Shown: positions 9,060 to 19,155, numbered from the stretch's first letter. The stretch: 64,000 nt of DNA from Actinacidiphila sp. DG2A-62 (GCF_035825295.1 NZ_JAYMGI010000002.1:4469001-4533000); one strand, 5' to 3'. Program-made: numbers and translations. The notes: generated from the letters alone by a model not told the origin.

Positions 9060-9712
9060 GCGCTCGCATCCTCGTGGTGGACAACTACGACAGCTTCGTC
9101 TTCAACCTGGTCCAGTACCTCTACCAGCTCGGCGCGCAGTGCGAGGTGCTGCGCAACGACGAGGTCTCCCTCGCCCACGCCGACGAGGGCTTCGACGGCG
9201 TGCTGCTGTCGCCCGGCCCCGGCACACCGGAAGAGGCGGGGGTGTGCGTGGACATGGTCCGGCACTGCGCGGAAACCGGAGTGCCGGTGTTCGGCGTCTG
9301 TCTGGGCGTGCAGTCGATCGCGGTGGCCTACGGCGGCGTCGTCGACCGCGCCCCCGAGCTGCTGCACGGCAAGACGTCCGCGGTGACGCACGAGGGCGTC
9401 GGCGTCTTCGCCGGGCTGCCCAGCCCGTTCACCGCGACGCGCTACCACTCGCTCGCGGTGGACCGCGCCACGCTGCCCGAGGAGTTGCGGGTCACCGCCT
9501 GGACGGAGAACGGGATCATCATGGGGCTGCGGCACCGCGACGCCGCCGTCGAGGGTGTGCAGTTCCACCCCGAGTCGGTGCTCACCGAGTGGGGACACCT
9601 GATGCTCGCCAACTGGCTGGGCGAGTGCGGCGATCCGGCAGCGGTGGAACGCTCCCGCGGCCTCGCCCCCGTGGTCGGTGCGGGCGGCCCGGCCGGGAGG
9701 GCCGGGGCGTGA
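9056..9712 (+). CDS. pabA: Glutamine amidotransferase, anthranilate/aminodeoxychorismate synthase component II (PabA/TrpG-like)
   Basis: 218 residues; class I glutamine amidotransferase that hydrolyses glutamine and passes ammonia to a chorismate-using partner. Motifs: VVDNYDSFVFNLVQYL at the N-terminus, SPGPGTPEEAG, nucleophile Cys in VFGVCLGVQSIA, and the catalytic His/Glu in GVQFHPESVLTEWG. The partner synthase gene is not in the window, so PabA (folate) and TrpG (tryptophan) cannot be separated; the origin-proximal copy next to sortases is usually annotated as the PabA type. It starts in an ATGA overlap with the small membrane gene and ends in a GTGA overlap with the next gene. Confidence 0.88.
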   Translation: MSARILVVDNYDSFVFNLVQYLYQLGAQCEVLRNDEVSLAHADEGFDGVLLSPGPGTPEEAGVCVDMVRHCAETGVPVFGVCLGVQSIAVAYGGVVDRAPELLHGKTSAVTHEGVGVFAGLPSPFTATRYHSLAVDRATLPEELRVTAWTENGIIMGLRHRDAAVEGVQFHPESVLTEWGHLMLANWLGECGDPAAVERSRGLAPVVGAGGPAGRAGA

Positions 9713-10566
9713 CCACGCTCCGACCGGAGCGTCCCGCCGACGGCCCGATGTCCTACGAGGACACCGGGCAGTTCGAGGTGGTCGTCGGCCAGCTGGCCGA
9801 CCCGCTGAACGACCCCCTCCCGTCGCGCCCCCCGGTCGTCCCCGACCACCCGGAGGAGCCGACACCCCCCGCCGCCCCGCCGAACGCCACGGGGGCCCCG
9901 AGCGCCACCGCGCCGGGCCCGCTGAACGCCTCGACGCCGCCCGTGTCGCCGACGCGCGCCACGCATGCCGCTCCGGCCGCGCCGTCCAGCGCCGCCGCAC
10001 CGCCGCCCGCGCCGAGCGCTGCCGCGCCGCGGTCGACCGCGCGGCACGCCGCGCCCGCGCCGCCGGTGACGCCGGAGGCCCCCGCCGAGCCCGCCTCGCC
10101 GTGGTTCCGGGCGCCCGCGGACCGCGAGCCCCGGGGACCGCAGCGGCCCGCCTCGCACGCCATACGTCCTCCCGACGCCGGTCCCGTGCCGCCCGTGGCT
10201 CCGGCCGCTCCCGGGCCCGTACGGCCGCCTGAGCCCGTACCGGCGCCCGCGCCGGTCCGCGCGCCGGAGCCGGCCGGTGCGCCCGAACCCGTAGCCGCGC
10301 CGGACGCCGGAGCGGGAGCCGGGGGCGGCGGTGACGACGACATCGCCGCGACCGCGCAGCTTCCCGTCGTCGACGCGGCGCTGCCGGCCGAGTCCGCGAC
10401 CGCGCCGCTGCTCGCGCCGCCCGCGGACGGCGGCAGGGCCGCCCGGCGCAAGGCCGCGGCCCGCGGCGGCCACCGCGCGAAGGGCCGCGGGCCCGCGGCA
10501 GGAGCAGCGGGAGCGCCCGGCGCCGCCTCCGCCGCCTCGGAGAGCGCCCCGCCCGCTCCCCGATGA
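9709..10566 (+). CDS. Proline/alanine-rich protein preceding sortase
   Basis: 285 residues, starting at a GTG that overlaps the amidotransferase stop (GTGA). After an acidic N-terminus (YEDTGQFEVVVGQLADPLND) almost the whole protein is disordered Pro/Ala-rich sequence. It ends with an acidic patch (GGGGDDDIAATAQLPVVDA) and a basic Arg/Lys/Ala/Gly segment. There is no signal peptide or membrane helix. It ends in an ATGA overlap with the sortase gene. Some class E sortases carry a long cytoplasmic Pro-rich N-terminal extension, so this could be that extension encoded as a separate gene, or a sortase gene broken by a frameshift. No enzymatic function can be read. Confidence 0.6.
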   Translation: MTTLRPERPADGPMSYEDTGQFEVVVGQLADPLNDPLPSRPPVVPDHPEEPTPPAAPPNATGAPSATAPGPLNASTPPVSPTRATHAAPAAPSSAAAPPPAPSAAAPRSTARHAAPAPPVTPEAPAEPASPWFRAPADREPRGPQRPASHAIRPPDAGPVPPVAPAAPGPVRPPEPVPAPAPVRAPEPAGAPEPVAAPDAGAGAGGGGDDDIAATAQLPVVDAALPAESATAPLLAPPADGGRAARRKAAARGGHRAKGRGPAAGAAGAPGAASAASESAPPAPR

Positions 10567-11291
10567 GCCGCGTCGAGGCCAGGAAGGCCGCCAAAGCCGC
10601 CAAGGACAGCCCCGCGGTGGTCATCAGCCGTATCGTCGGCGAACTGTTCATCACCACCGGCGTGCTGATGCTGCTCTTCGTCACCTACCAGCTGTGGTGG
10701 ACCAACGTCCGCGCCCACCAGCAGGCCGCGAGCGCGTCCAACAACCTCGAACACCAGTGGGCGAAGGGCACCGCGCAGGGCCCGGACCGCAACCCCGGCA
10801 CCTTCTCGCCCGGCGAGGGCTTCGCGATCATGTACATCCCGAAGCTGGACGTCAAGGCGCCCATCGCGCAGGGCGTGGACAAGCACAAGGTGCTCGACAA
10901 GGGCATGGTCGGGCACTACGACGGCTCGCTGAACACCGCGATGCCGTGGGACAAGACCGGCAACTTCGCGGTCGCCGCGCACCGCAACACCCACGGCGAG
11001 CCGTTCCGGTACATCAACCACCTGGTGCCGGGCGACAAGGTCGTGGTCGAGACGGCGAACGCGTACTACACGTACCAGGTGACCAGTTCCCTGGCCTCCA
11101 CGCCGCCGAGCAACATCGGCGTGCTCAAGCCCGTGCCGGCCGGCTCCGGCTTCACCGCCCCCGGCCGCTACATCACCCTCACCACCTGCACCCCCGAGTT
11201 CACGAGCACCAACCGGCTGATCGTGTGGGGCAAACTTGTCGAGGAACGCCCCCGCAGCGCCGGCAAGCCGGACGCGCTCCTGCAGGGCTGA
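10563..11291 (+). CDS. srtE1: Class E sortase
   Basis: 242 residues. A basic N-terminus precedes a membrane anchor (residues about 24-48, IVGELFITTGVLMLLFVTYQLWW) and an extracytoplasmic sortase beta-barrel. Catalytic residues are visible: His in AVAAHRNTHGEPF, Cys in ITLTTCTPEF, Arg in TSTNRLIVWG. Class E sortases join LAXTG-type surface proteins, such as long chaplins, to the peptidoglycan. The start overlaps the preceding stop (ATGA). The symbol follows gene order relative to streptomycete srtE1/srtE2 and is provisional. Confidence 0.9.
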   Translation: MSRVEARKAAKAAKDSPAVVISRIVGELFITTGVLMLLFVTYQLWWTNVRAHQQAASASNNLEHQWAKGTAQGPDRNPGTFSPGEGFAIMYIPKLDVKAPIAQGVDKHKVLDKGMVGHYDGSLNTAMPWDKTGNFAVAAHRNTHGEPFRYINHLVPGDKVVVETANAYYTYQVTSSLASTPPSNIGVLKPVPAGSGFTAPGRYITLTTCTPEFTSTNRLIVWGKLVEERPRSAGKPDALLQG

Positions 11292-11380
11292 CGGCACGGC
11301 GCGGTGGCCTCACGCGCCGACGCCGGCTCCGACGAAGCCACGAAGCCACGAAGCGACGAACGACCGAAGAACGGACCAGT

Positions 11381-12094
11381 GTGACCAGCGACCAACGCGG
11401 CGGACGCGGACGCGTCGCGGCCACCATCAGCGTCATCGGCGAGATCCTCATCACCCTGGGCCTGCTCCTGGCCCTGTTCGTCGTCTACTCCCTGTGGTGG
11501 ACCAACGTCATCGCCGACCGGCACGAGAAGGCCGAGGCGAAGAAGGTGCGGCAGCAGTGGGCGCAGTCCGGGCCCACCGGCGGGAACGCCGCACCCAAGG
11601 GCCTGGACACCGGTGACGGCATCGGCTTCCTGCACGTCCCCGCGATGGGCAAGCACTACGAGGTGCTGGTGAAGAAGGGCACCTCGACCAAGGTCCTCAA
11701 CGAGGGCGTGGCCGGCTACTACACCAAGCCCACGCCCTCCGCGCTGCCCTGGGACCCGACCGGCAACTTCACGCTCGCCGCGCACCGCGACGGCCACGGC
11801 GCGAAGTTCCACAACATCGACAAGATCAAGGACGGCGACCCGATCGTCTTCGAGTCCAAGGACACCTGGTACGTCTACAAGGTCTACAAGATCCTCGACC
11901 AGACCTCGAAGTACAACGTCGCCGTCACCGCCCAGGTCCCGAAGGAGTCGGGCAAGACCAAGCCCGGCCGCTACATCACCCTGACGACCTGCACCCCGGT
12001 CTACACCTCGCGCTACCGCTACATCGTCTGGGGCCAACTCGTCCGCACCCAAAAGGTCGACCCCCAGCGCACGCCGCCGGCCGAGCTGCGATAG
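11381..12094 (+). CDS. srtE2: Class E sortase, second copy
   Basis: 237 residues with the same architecture as the upstream sortase: an N-terminal anchor (ISVIGEILITLGLLLALFVVYSLWW) followed by the transpeptidase domain. Catalytic His lies in LAAHRDGHGAKFH, Cys in ITLTTCTPVY and Arg in TSRYRYIVWGQL. The GTG at 11381 was chosen because it gives a normal cytoplasmic tail (TSDQRGGRGRV) just before the helix; the upstream 90 bp contain repeated aagccacgaag/gcgacgaa words. The pair most likely arose by duplication and acts on the same class of surface proteins. The IS-rich island begins immediately downstream. Confidence 0.9.
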   Translation: MTSDQRGGRGRVAATISVIGEILITLGLLLALFVVYSLWWTNVIADRHEKAEAKKVRQQWAQSGPTGGNAAPKGLDTGDGIGFLHVPAMGKHYEVLVKKGTSTKVLNEGVAGYYTKPTPSALPWDPTGNFTLAAHRDGHGAKFHNIDKIKDGDPIVFESKDTWYVYKVYKILDQTSKYNVAVTAQVPKESGKTKPGRYITLTTCTPVYTSRYRYIVWGQLVRTQKVDPQRTPPAELR

Positions 12095-12139
12095 CTCGGC
12101 CGCGCCATCGGATGTGGCCCGGAGCAAGTCGATCCGGTG

Positions 12140-12793
12140 TAACGGCTGTGTCGTATGTGGTGAGGCGAACGAGTCGTGTAGCAGCAGATGGCGGCTGCGA
12201 GGCCGAGGAAGGCCAGGTAGTTGCGGGAATGGCGTTCGTGACGGTGGTAACTGGTGAGCCAGGACATGGTTCGACGACCCATCTGCGGCGGCCGACGCGC
12301 TCGCTGGACTCGGCTTTTTTCCTGGCGATGCGGCACCCATGTCCTTGCCCCCAACCACTTTTCGCAGGTGGGGGACGTCGTACGCCTTGGCCGCATGGAG
12401 CTGACGGGGCTTGAAGTACCGGCCGTGGCAGGGATCGTGTCGGCTTGGGTGGTCGTCGACCATCGGCTTCAGCGCGAGGCTGTCGTGGAGTTCGCTGCGG
12501 AGACGCCGACGAGGAGGGGCAGTCCGTTCGCGTCCGACAACACGTGCATCCTGGAGCCCGGTTTAGCCCGGTCCACGGGGCTCCGACCCGTGAGGTCGCC
12601 CCCTTTTGGTGCGCACGTGGACCGAGCCGAGGACTGCGCGGGACGGATCGGGCAGGCTGGCGTCGTCCTGGTGATGCAAGATCTCCTCGTGTAGCCGTCC
12701 CCAGGCACCGGCTCTTGAACAGATGAGGAAGCTGCTGTGAGCCGTCGACTTCGATAGCCCGAAACGCAGGGCAGAGCCCGCCGGGCGCACTTA
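12140..12793 (-). pseudogene. Decayed IS5-family transposase, C-terminal three-quarters
   Basis: Read leftward, broken pieces of an IS5-family transposase occur in successive frames. They include GLSKSTAHSSF / WGRLHEEIL, then KGGDLTGRSPVDRAKPGSRMH with LSDANGLPLLVGVSAAN (the DDE region), then RYFKPRQLHAAKAYDVPHLRK, then TMSWLTSYHR with YLAFLGLAAAICCY (C-terminal end). Several frameshifts make it inactive. Its N-terminal part is at 15227-15345; the intervening DNA (two IS elements) was inserted at 12791-12793 (TTA). A CCCTTTT tract at 12601-12607 is the old frameshift site (A_AAA_GGG on the coding strand). Confidence 0.85.
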
Positions 12794-12874
12794 GAAGTCG
12801 TTTCTCTTGGTGAACGGGCGCGGGGCATCATGACCATCGGTAGAGGCCGCTGCGGGAGAGGACGGGTACGGCAG

Positions 12875-13444
12875 ATGTCTGGAGGCGTAACGGCGGCTTT
12901 GACGGAGTTGTGGCAGCAGCACTGGCCCAACTGTCCTCCGGTTGGGTACAAGCTCCGCGACCCGTACCGGAATGCCTGGGTGCGGTTCCACAGCCTGCCG
13001 GAGTCGAAGCGATACGCGGACGACGAGAGCGAGTACACCGTCGTCCTGGAGCGGTACAACACCGTCCTCGATGAGTTGTTCGCCGGTGAGGATGTCTATG
13101 TGATCACTCCAGTTTGGGCGACCGAAGCCGAGGTTCCGCCATTCCAGCCAGATGCTGGCTACTGGCAGAGCCTGTTGGTGGAGGACGATCCAGATCCGGA
13201 GTTCCGTACCTACTGCCACCTCTTCGCCGCCCGCCAGCCCTGGCGATACGGCTGCCTCGACGAGCTGCTCCGCGACATCGCGGACGACAATGTTGCGGGA
13301 GTCCTCATCACCGACACCCAGATGGGGCGTATCTACCACCCCTACGACGGTGGCGCCGATGTCTTTCTCGCCACGCCCGAGGAGCGGGATCAGATGCGCG
13401 ATCGGCATGCCGACTGGCTTTCCCGTCACCCGTCGGGTCTCTGA
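12875..13444 (+). CDS. DUF3885 domain-containing protein (IS passenger)
   Basis: 189 residues, soluble, no signal peptide or helix. It contains LWQQHWPNCPPVGYKLRDPY, WVRFHSLPESKRY, LERYNTVLDELF and a C-terminal GVLITDTQMGRIYHPYDGGADVFLAT / RHADWLSRHPSGL. I recognise this as the DUF3885 family, common in streptomycetes and of unknown function. The ATG at 12875 was preferred over an in-frame ATG at 12830 because a purine-rich GGGAGAGG lies upstream and the N-terminal extension is Arg/Gly-rich without family likeness. The frame is intact, unlike most genes in this island. It lies between the inverted repeats of an IS5-type element and runs opposite to the transposase. Confidence 0.8.
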   Translation: MSGGVTAALTELWQQHWPNCPPVGYKLRDPYRNAWVRFHSLPESKRYADDESEYTVVLERYNTVLDELFAGEDVYVITPVWATEAEVPPFQPDAGYWQSLLVEDDPDPEFRTYCHLFAARQPWRYGCLDELLRDIADDNVAGVLITDTQMGRIYHPYDGGADVFLATPEERDQMRDRHADWLSRHPSGL

Positions 13445-13480
13445 CGGGACTGGTTCACCACCCCGCCCTCGTGGTGGGAA

Positions 13481-14289
13481 TCAGGTGGTCAGCCGACGGA
13501 AGCAGATACGGAGGGCAGCTATGCCGACGAAGGCGAGGAAGTGTTCGGCCTTGCGTTCGTAGCGGCGGTGGAGGCGGCGGCAGCCGGCCAGCCAACTTAC
13601 GGTCCGCTCCACTACCCACCGGTGATGGCCGAGCCGCTGTGAGGACTCCACGTCCTTGCGGGCGATGTGGTGGCGGATGCCAAGGTTGCGAAGCCACCGA
13701 CGCAGATGGTCGTAGTCGTAACCCTTGTCGGCGTGCAGCTTCGCCGGGCGCCGACGGCGCGGGCCGCGGCGGGAGCGGATGGGCGGGATCCGGCGCACAA
13801 GCGGCTCCAGGCCCAGGCTGTCGTGCATGTTCGCACCGGAGATACCCAGGGACAGCGGCAGCCCGTTGCGATCGGTGATCAGGTGGATCTTCGATCCCAG
13901 CTTGCCTCGATCGGTCGGATTCGGTCCCGTCAAAGGCCCCCTTTTGCAGCCCTGACACTGACCGAGTCGATCGCGCACCGCGACCAGTCAAGCTCACCCC
14001 GAGCACCGAGTTCGTCGAGCATGACTCGATGCAGCCGGGCCCAGACCCGGTCCCGGCTCCACTGGGCAAAACGCCGGTAGACCGTGGGCCAGGCCGGCCC
14101 GAACACCGGCGGCAGCTGCCGCCAGGTGCAGCCTGACGTCGCCACGAAGATGATCGCGGCCAGAGCGTCACGGTCACCGGCCCGGCGCCGGCCACCGCCC
14201 TGCGGGCGCTTCACCTCAGTCGGCGGCACCACCCGCCGGAACAGCACCCACAACTCCTCCGGCACCAACCGCTCAACCAGATCTGTCAT
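13481..14289 (-). CDS. IS5-family transposase made by -1 frameshift
   Basis: Two overlapping frames encode one DDE transposase. The first (14289 to 13930) gives the N-terminal domain (LVPEELWVLFRRVVPP, ATSGCTWRQLPPVFG, TVYRRFAQW, LDWSRCAIDSVSVRAAKGG). The second, ending at 13481, gives KRGPLTGPNPTDRGKLGSKIH, ITDRNGLPLSLGISGANMHDS, ADKGYDYDHLRRWL and WVVERTVSWLAGCRRLHRRY with the catalytic Asp/Glu residues. They join at a slippery A_AAA_GGG (complement 13939-13945), a known programmed -1 site in IS5/IS427-type elements. Both halves look intact, so the element may be active. Confidence 0.85.
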
Positions 14290-14332
14290 GCACGGCGCAA
14301 CGAACGATCACGCCAAAGGAAGCGACCTCTTA

Positions 14333-15223
14333 CAGCGGCTAACACAATGAGGTGGTTCGGTCCTGGTGGCCCTGTCCAGGGTGGTTGTTGCGCGTTCGGT
14401 TTGGTGTGAGTGCTGAGCCGTGGAAGGTGTCGGATGACTTGTGGCAGCGGATCGAGCCGCTGTTGCCGAGGCGGGAGCGGCGGTTTCGGTATCCGGGCCG
14501 CAGGCCGGTGCCGGACCGGGATGTGCTGTGCGGGATCTTGTACGTGCTGCATACCGGGGTGCAGTGGGAGTACCTGCCCAAGGAGCTGGGCTTCGGCTCA
14601 GGGATGACGTGCTGGCGGCGGCTACGGGACTGGAACGAGGCTGGAGTCTGGCAGCGTCTTCACGAGGTCCTGCTCGCCGAGCTCAACGCGGCCTCGCGCC
14701 TGGACTGGTCACGATGCGTGGTGGACTCTTCGCACGTCAGGGCGTTAAAAGGGGGCTCGCGACGGGCCCGTCGCCGGTCGACCGAGGCCGGGCGGGCTCG
14801 AAACACCACCTGATCACCGACGGGCACGGCACCCCGCTGGCAGTGCTGCTCACTGGCGGCAACCGCAATGACGTCACCCAGCTCCTGCCACTGCTCGACG
14901 CGGTTCCGCCGGTGCGCGGCCGACGTGGCCGCCCGCGCCGCAAGCCCGACTCGCTGTTCGCCGACCGCGGCTACGACCACGACGTCTACCGCGACCAGGT
15001 CCGCGCCCGCCGCATCGTGCCGGCCATCGCCCGCCGGGGAACCAGGCACGGCACCGGCCTGGGAACCTACCGCTGGGTCGTGGAACGCACCTTCGCCTGG
15101 CTCCACGGGTTCAAACGACTCCGCACCCGCTGGGAACGAAGGGCCGACATCCACGAGGCCTTCCTCAAACTCGCCTGCTGCCTCATCACTCACCGACAAC
15201 TCAGCTCATTGTGTTAGCCGCTG
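14333..15223. mobile_element. IS5-family insertion sequence, apparently complete
   Basis: 891 bp with perfect 19-bp terminal inverted repeats CAGCGGCTAACACAATGAG (14333-14351 and, reversed, 15205-15223). It is flanked by the target duplication TTA at 14330-14332 and 15224-15226. The left TTA is shared with the neighbouring element, so this copy inserted into the duplicated target of the other, or vice versa. It carries one rightward transposase. Perfect repeats and target duplication suggest a recent insertion. Confidence 0.92.
14406..15217 (+). CDS. IS5-family transposase made by -1 frameshift
   Basis: The first frame from the GTG at 14406 encodes VSAEPWKVSDDLWQRIEPLL, GILYVLHTGVQWEYLPKELGFG, CWRRLRDWNEAGVWQRLHEVLL and LDWSRCVVDSSHVRALKGG. 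It stops at 14813. The -1 frame continues KRGLATGPSPVDRGRAGSKHH, ITDGHGTPLAVLLTGGNRND, FADRGYDHDVYR and YRWVVERTFAWLHGFKRLRTRW to 15217. The switch is the A_AAA_GGG tract at 14747-14753. The full product of about 270 residues has DDE catalytic spacing. The exact start is uncertain; a GTG at 14352 lies in the terminal repeat and is less likely. Confidence 0.85.
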
Positions 15224-15226
15224 TTA

Positions 15227-15345
15227 TTGACCAGGACGTAGGTGATCGCTGCAAACAACGTCTCGTCAGGCGTGTCCTGCGTTTCTCCATCCTGCAGACG
15301 CACCTTGGACGGCGGGATCAGTGGCTTCGCGCTATCCCATGACCC
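15227..15345 (-). pseudogene. Decayed IS5-family transposase, N-terminal part
   Basis: Leftward translation gives SWDSAKPLIPPSKVRLQDGE then TQDTPDETLFAAITYVLVN, the N-terminal domain of an IS5-family transposase (relatives read PLIPPAKVRPQGGG...DTPDETLFAAIIYVLV). Removing 12794-15226 joins this to 12793 and continues in frame as NKCARRALP, matching the conserved CAWRALP segment. It is therefore the front part of the pseudogene at 12140-12793. Its own start region is degenerate. Confidence 0.82.
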
Positions 15346-15611
15346 CGTCCGGAACACTTCCAGCTCCAGGTACCCCGCTCCGTGCGGAGCCCAACGAGTG
15401 ACCTCCAAATGGGACGCGGTATAAATATCATGGTAAGCAGGTCTTGTTCGATATTAATGTCCCATTCTGCACTGCTTTCAAATGAGATATAAAATGGCTC
15501 ATCGGGTGTGATCTGCATAATATGGCAAGTGAGAAGTTTGATCGATTTTCACCCCATTGCCTGCTGCACCTCTGGGTGTCAGAATGAATAGAGGGAATCA
15601 GCGAGTCAGGC
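15346..15611. other. AT-rich gene-free stretch with a possible gene fragment
   Basis: Base composition drops sharply between about 15420 and 15570 (runs such as ataaatatcatgg and gagatataaaatgg), unlike the rest of the window. Leftward fragments ITPDEPFYISFESSAEWDIN and YHDIYTASHLEVTRWAPHGAG look protein-like but lie in different frames and run into the transposase remnant. They may be the remains of one acquired gene that I cannot identify. No intact gene is seen. Confidence 0.5.
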
Positions 15612-15624
15612 GAAGGAGAATGAG

Positions 15625-16094
15625 ATGCGCAAGGCTGTCTCTGTAGTTGGAGGTGCTCTGCTGCTGCTGGGGGAGGACTCGTCTTCTCACCATCGGCCAG
15701 TGCTGCCACGGCGGCGTACGGATGTAGTGGCAGCGAAATTGACACCTACCCGATGTATGGGATCAATGGGCCCTTGCAAGGGGTGGAGGAGGCGAATGTG
15801 CATCTTTACTACGACTCGTCGACTGGTGACAACTGTGCCGTGACGGTTTCCACGACTGCCGGCGGGTACGGAACGAGCAAGTTCATGGCGGTCGAGTTGG
15901 CTGAATGTGCGCAAACTTCACCCGCGTCGACCTGCTCGATCATTCCGCCTACGCATACTGATCAGGGAAGCTATGCGTATTATGCCGGTCCCGTGACTGT
16001 GCATGCTCCTGGTCACTGCATCTACGTGTTCGGCGAGCAGAATTATCGCACGTCGGGCGCCGACTTCGTGAGTGGGGCCGTCCACTGTGGATGA
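15625..16094 (+). pseudogene. Small secreted protein, frame broken in signal peptide
   Basis: GAAGGAG at 15612-15618 precedes ATG 15625, giving MRKAVSVVGGALLLLG, a good signal-peptide start. The rest of the protein is in the -1 frame: GLVFSPSASAATAAYGCSGS, then a mature domain of about 125 residues with four Cys (EANVHLYYDSSTGDNCAVTV, ECAQTSPASTCSII, APGHCIYVFGE, ending GAVHCG). The switch falls at the GGGGG run 15669-15673, so one base appears missing or extra there. The likely cleavage is after ASA. It resembles small secreted streptomycete proteins of unknown role. It could be a real mutation, a contingency tract or a sequencing error. Confidence 0.7.
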
Positions 16095-16195
16095 TTTCGT
16101 CGTCTATGGAATCGGCTGAGTCGGGAAATTCGAGCCACGGCTGTGGGCATTTCTCCTGTGGGTGGGGTGCTGAGGGCTGAGCGGGTGCGGGTGGT

Positions 16196-16800
16196 GGCGG
16201 TGTACACCGCACGAACCTCACAATTCGGCAGTTGGCGCCGCTGTTCGGGGTCTCGCCGGCAATGGTCTGCCGGGTGAGCCAGAAGCTGGTCCGCTGCTCG
16301 CGCTGGGGCCGGTGGCGCGTCGCACGGAAAATGCGGAGCGGTTGTGGATCGTGGACGGAACGCTGATCCCGGTGCGTGACCGCACCCTCGGAGCGTCGTC
16401 GCGCAGCTACCGGTTCTCGGCGAACGTGCAGGTCGTCATCAATGCGGACACCCGTCTGGTGGTGGCCACCGCCCGTCCGGCGCGGGGCAACCGGGCCGAT
16501 GCGCAGGTCTGGCGCGCTTCGGGCCTGCCCGAGCAGTGCCAGGACGCCACCGTGCTGGGCGACGGCGCGTACATCAACACCGGCCTGGTCGTCCCGCACC
16601 GCAAGCACCCCGGCCGGTCCCTGCTTCCCGGCGAGGAAGCCGACAATGCCGAGTACCGACGGGTGCGGTCCCGTGTCGAGCACGCCTTCGCCCGCATGAA
16701 GACCTACAAGATCCTCCGCGACTGCCGCCAGAAGGGTCCCGCCCTCCACCACGCTGTCCAAGCCGTCGCCGGTATGCACAACCTTGCCTTGAGCGCATGA
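16196..16800 (+). pseudogene. IS5/DDE_Tnp_4-type transposase, truncated and frameshifted
   Basis: The first frame reads HRTNLTIRQLAPLFGVSPAM, VCRVSQKLVR. After a frame change near 16285 the second reads LLALGPVARRTENAERLWIV, DGTLIPVRDRTLGASSRSYR, NVQVVINADTRLVVATARPARGN, TVLGDGAYINTGLVVPHRK and RVRSRVEHAFARMKTYKILRDC. This is a DDE-superfamily IS5-type transposase. The N-terminal part is missing, and I found no flanking repeats. It is not the same type as the two complete elements upstream. Confidence 0.8.
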
Positions 16801-17130
16801 TCACGCCGACCCGCAACCAGGCGTAGCGACGGAGATGCTGCGATCGGGAGCCAGGGTGTCGTGCTTGTGCAGGCGCACCAGACCGACGAGTTGGCTGCCG
16901 CAGAAGCTTGCAGTGGCGGTCACATTTTCGGTGACGATGAGCATGGCGACCGCGCAACCAGCGTATGAGGCAGGCTGGGCGCAGCAGCATAGGAGGCCGC
17001 CGAGGCACCTGCGCTGACGAGTTGAAACGTCTAACACCTCTCGATGGTACGGGTGCCTTGTGCGTTGCCTCCTCGTCACCCCATCAGTGGCCTCGCTGAA
17101 AAGCTTGGTGATGAGCAGGGAAGGATTTTC
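16801..17130. other. Gene-free junction between IS island and pknB
   Basis: Moderate-GC DNA with no convincing gene. A leftward frame with several Cys residues exists (17079 to 16801) but lacks family likeness and a ribosome-binding site. It may be eroded mobile-element DNA. The pknB operon ends at 17131. Confidence 0.5.

Positions 17131-19155
<2,025 letters not shown>

Larger units (their letters stand above)
12794..14329. mobile_element. IS5-family insertion sequence carrying a passenger gene
   Basis: The 1536-bp element is bounded by TTA at 12791-12793 and 14330-14332. The left end reads GAAGTCGTTTCTCTTGGTG (12794-12812). The right end, read inward, is GAGGTCGCTTCCTTTGGCG (14329-14311). 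These are 19-bp imperfect inverted repeats with 14 matches. Inside are a rightward DUF3885 gene and a leftward frameshifted IS5-type transposase. IS5 elements of this kind are normally only about 0.85-0.9 kb, so the extra 0.6 kb is the passenger. I saw no second terminal repeat between the passenger and the transposase, which supports one unit, although only inspection by eye was possible. Confidence 0.75.

Noticed and set aside
12469..13062. 197-codon leftward frame across the left IS end
   Set aside because: It reads out of the passenger gene's antisense into the transposase fossil, crossing the TTA border; not a real gene.
16801..17079. Leftward Cys-containing small frame next to pknB
   Set aside because: No ribosome-binding site, no signal peptide and no family likeness; treated as eroded DNA.
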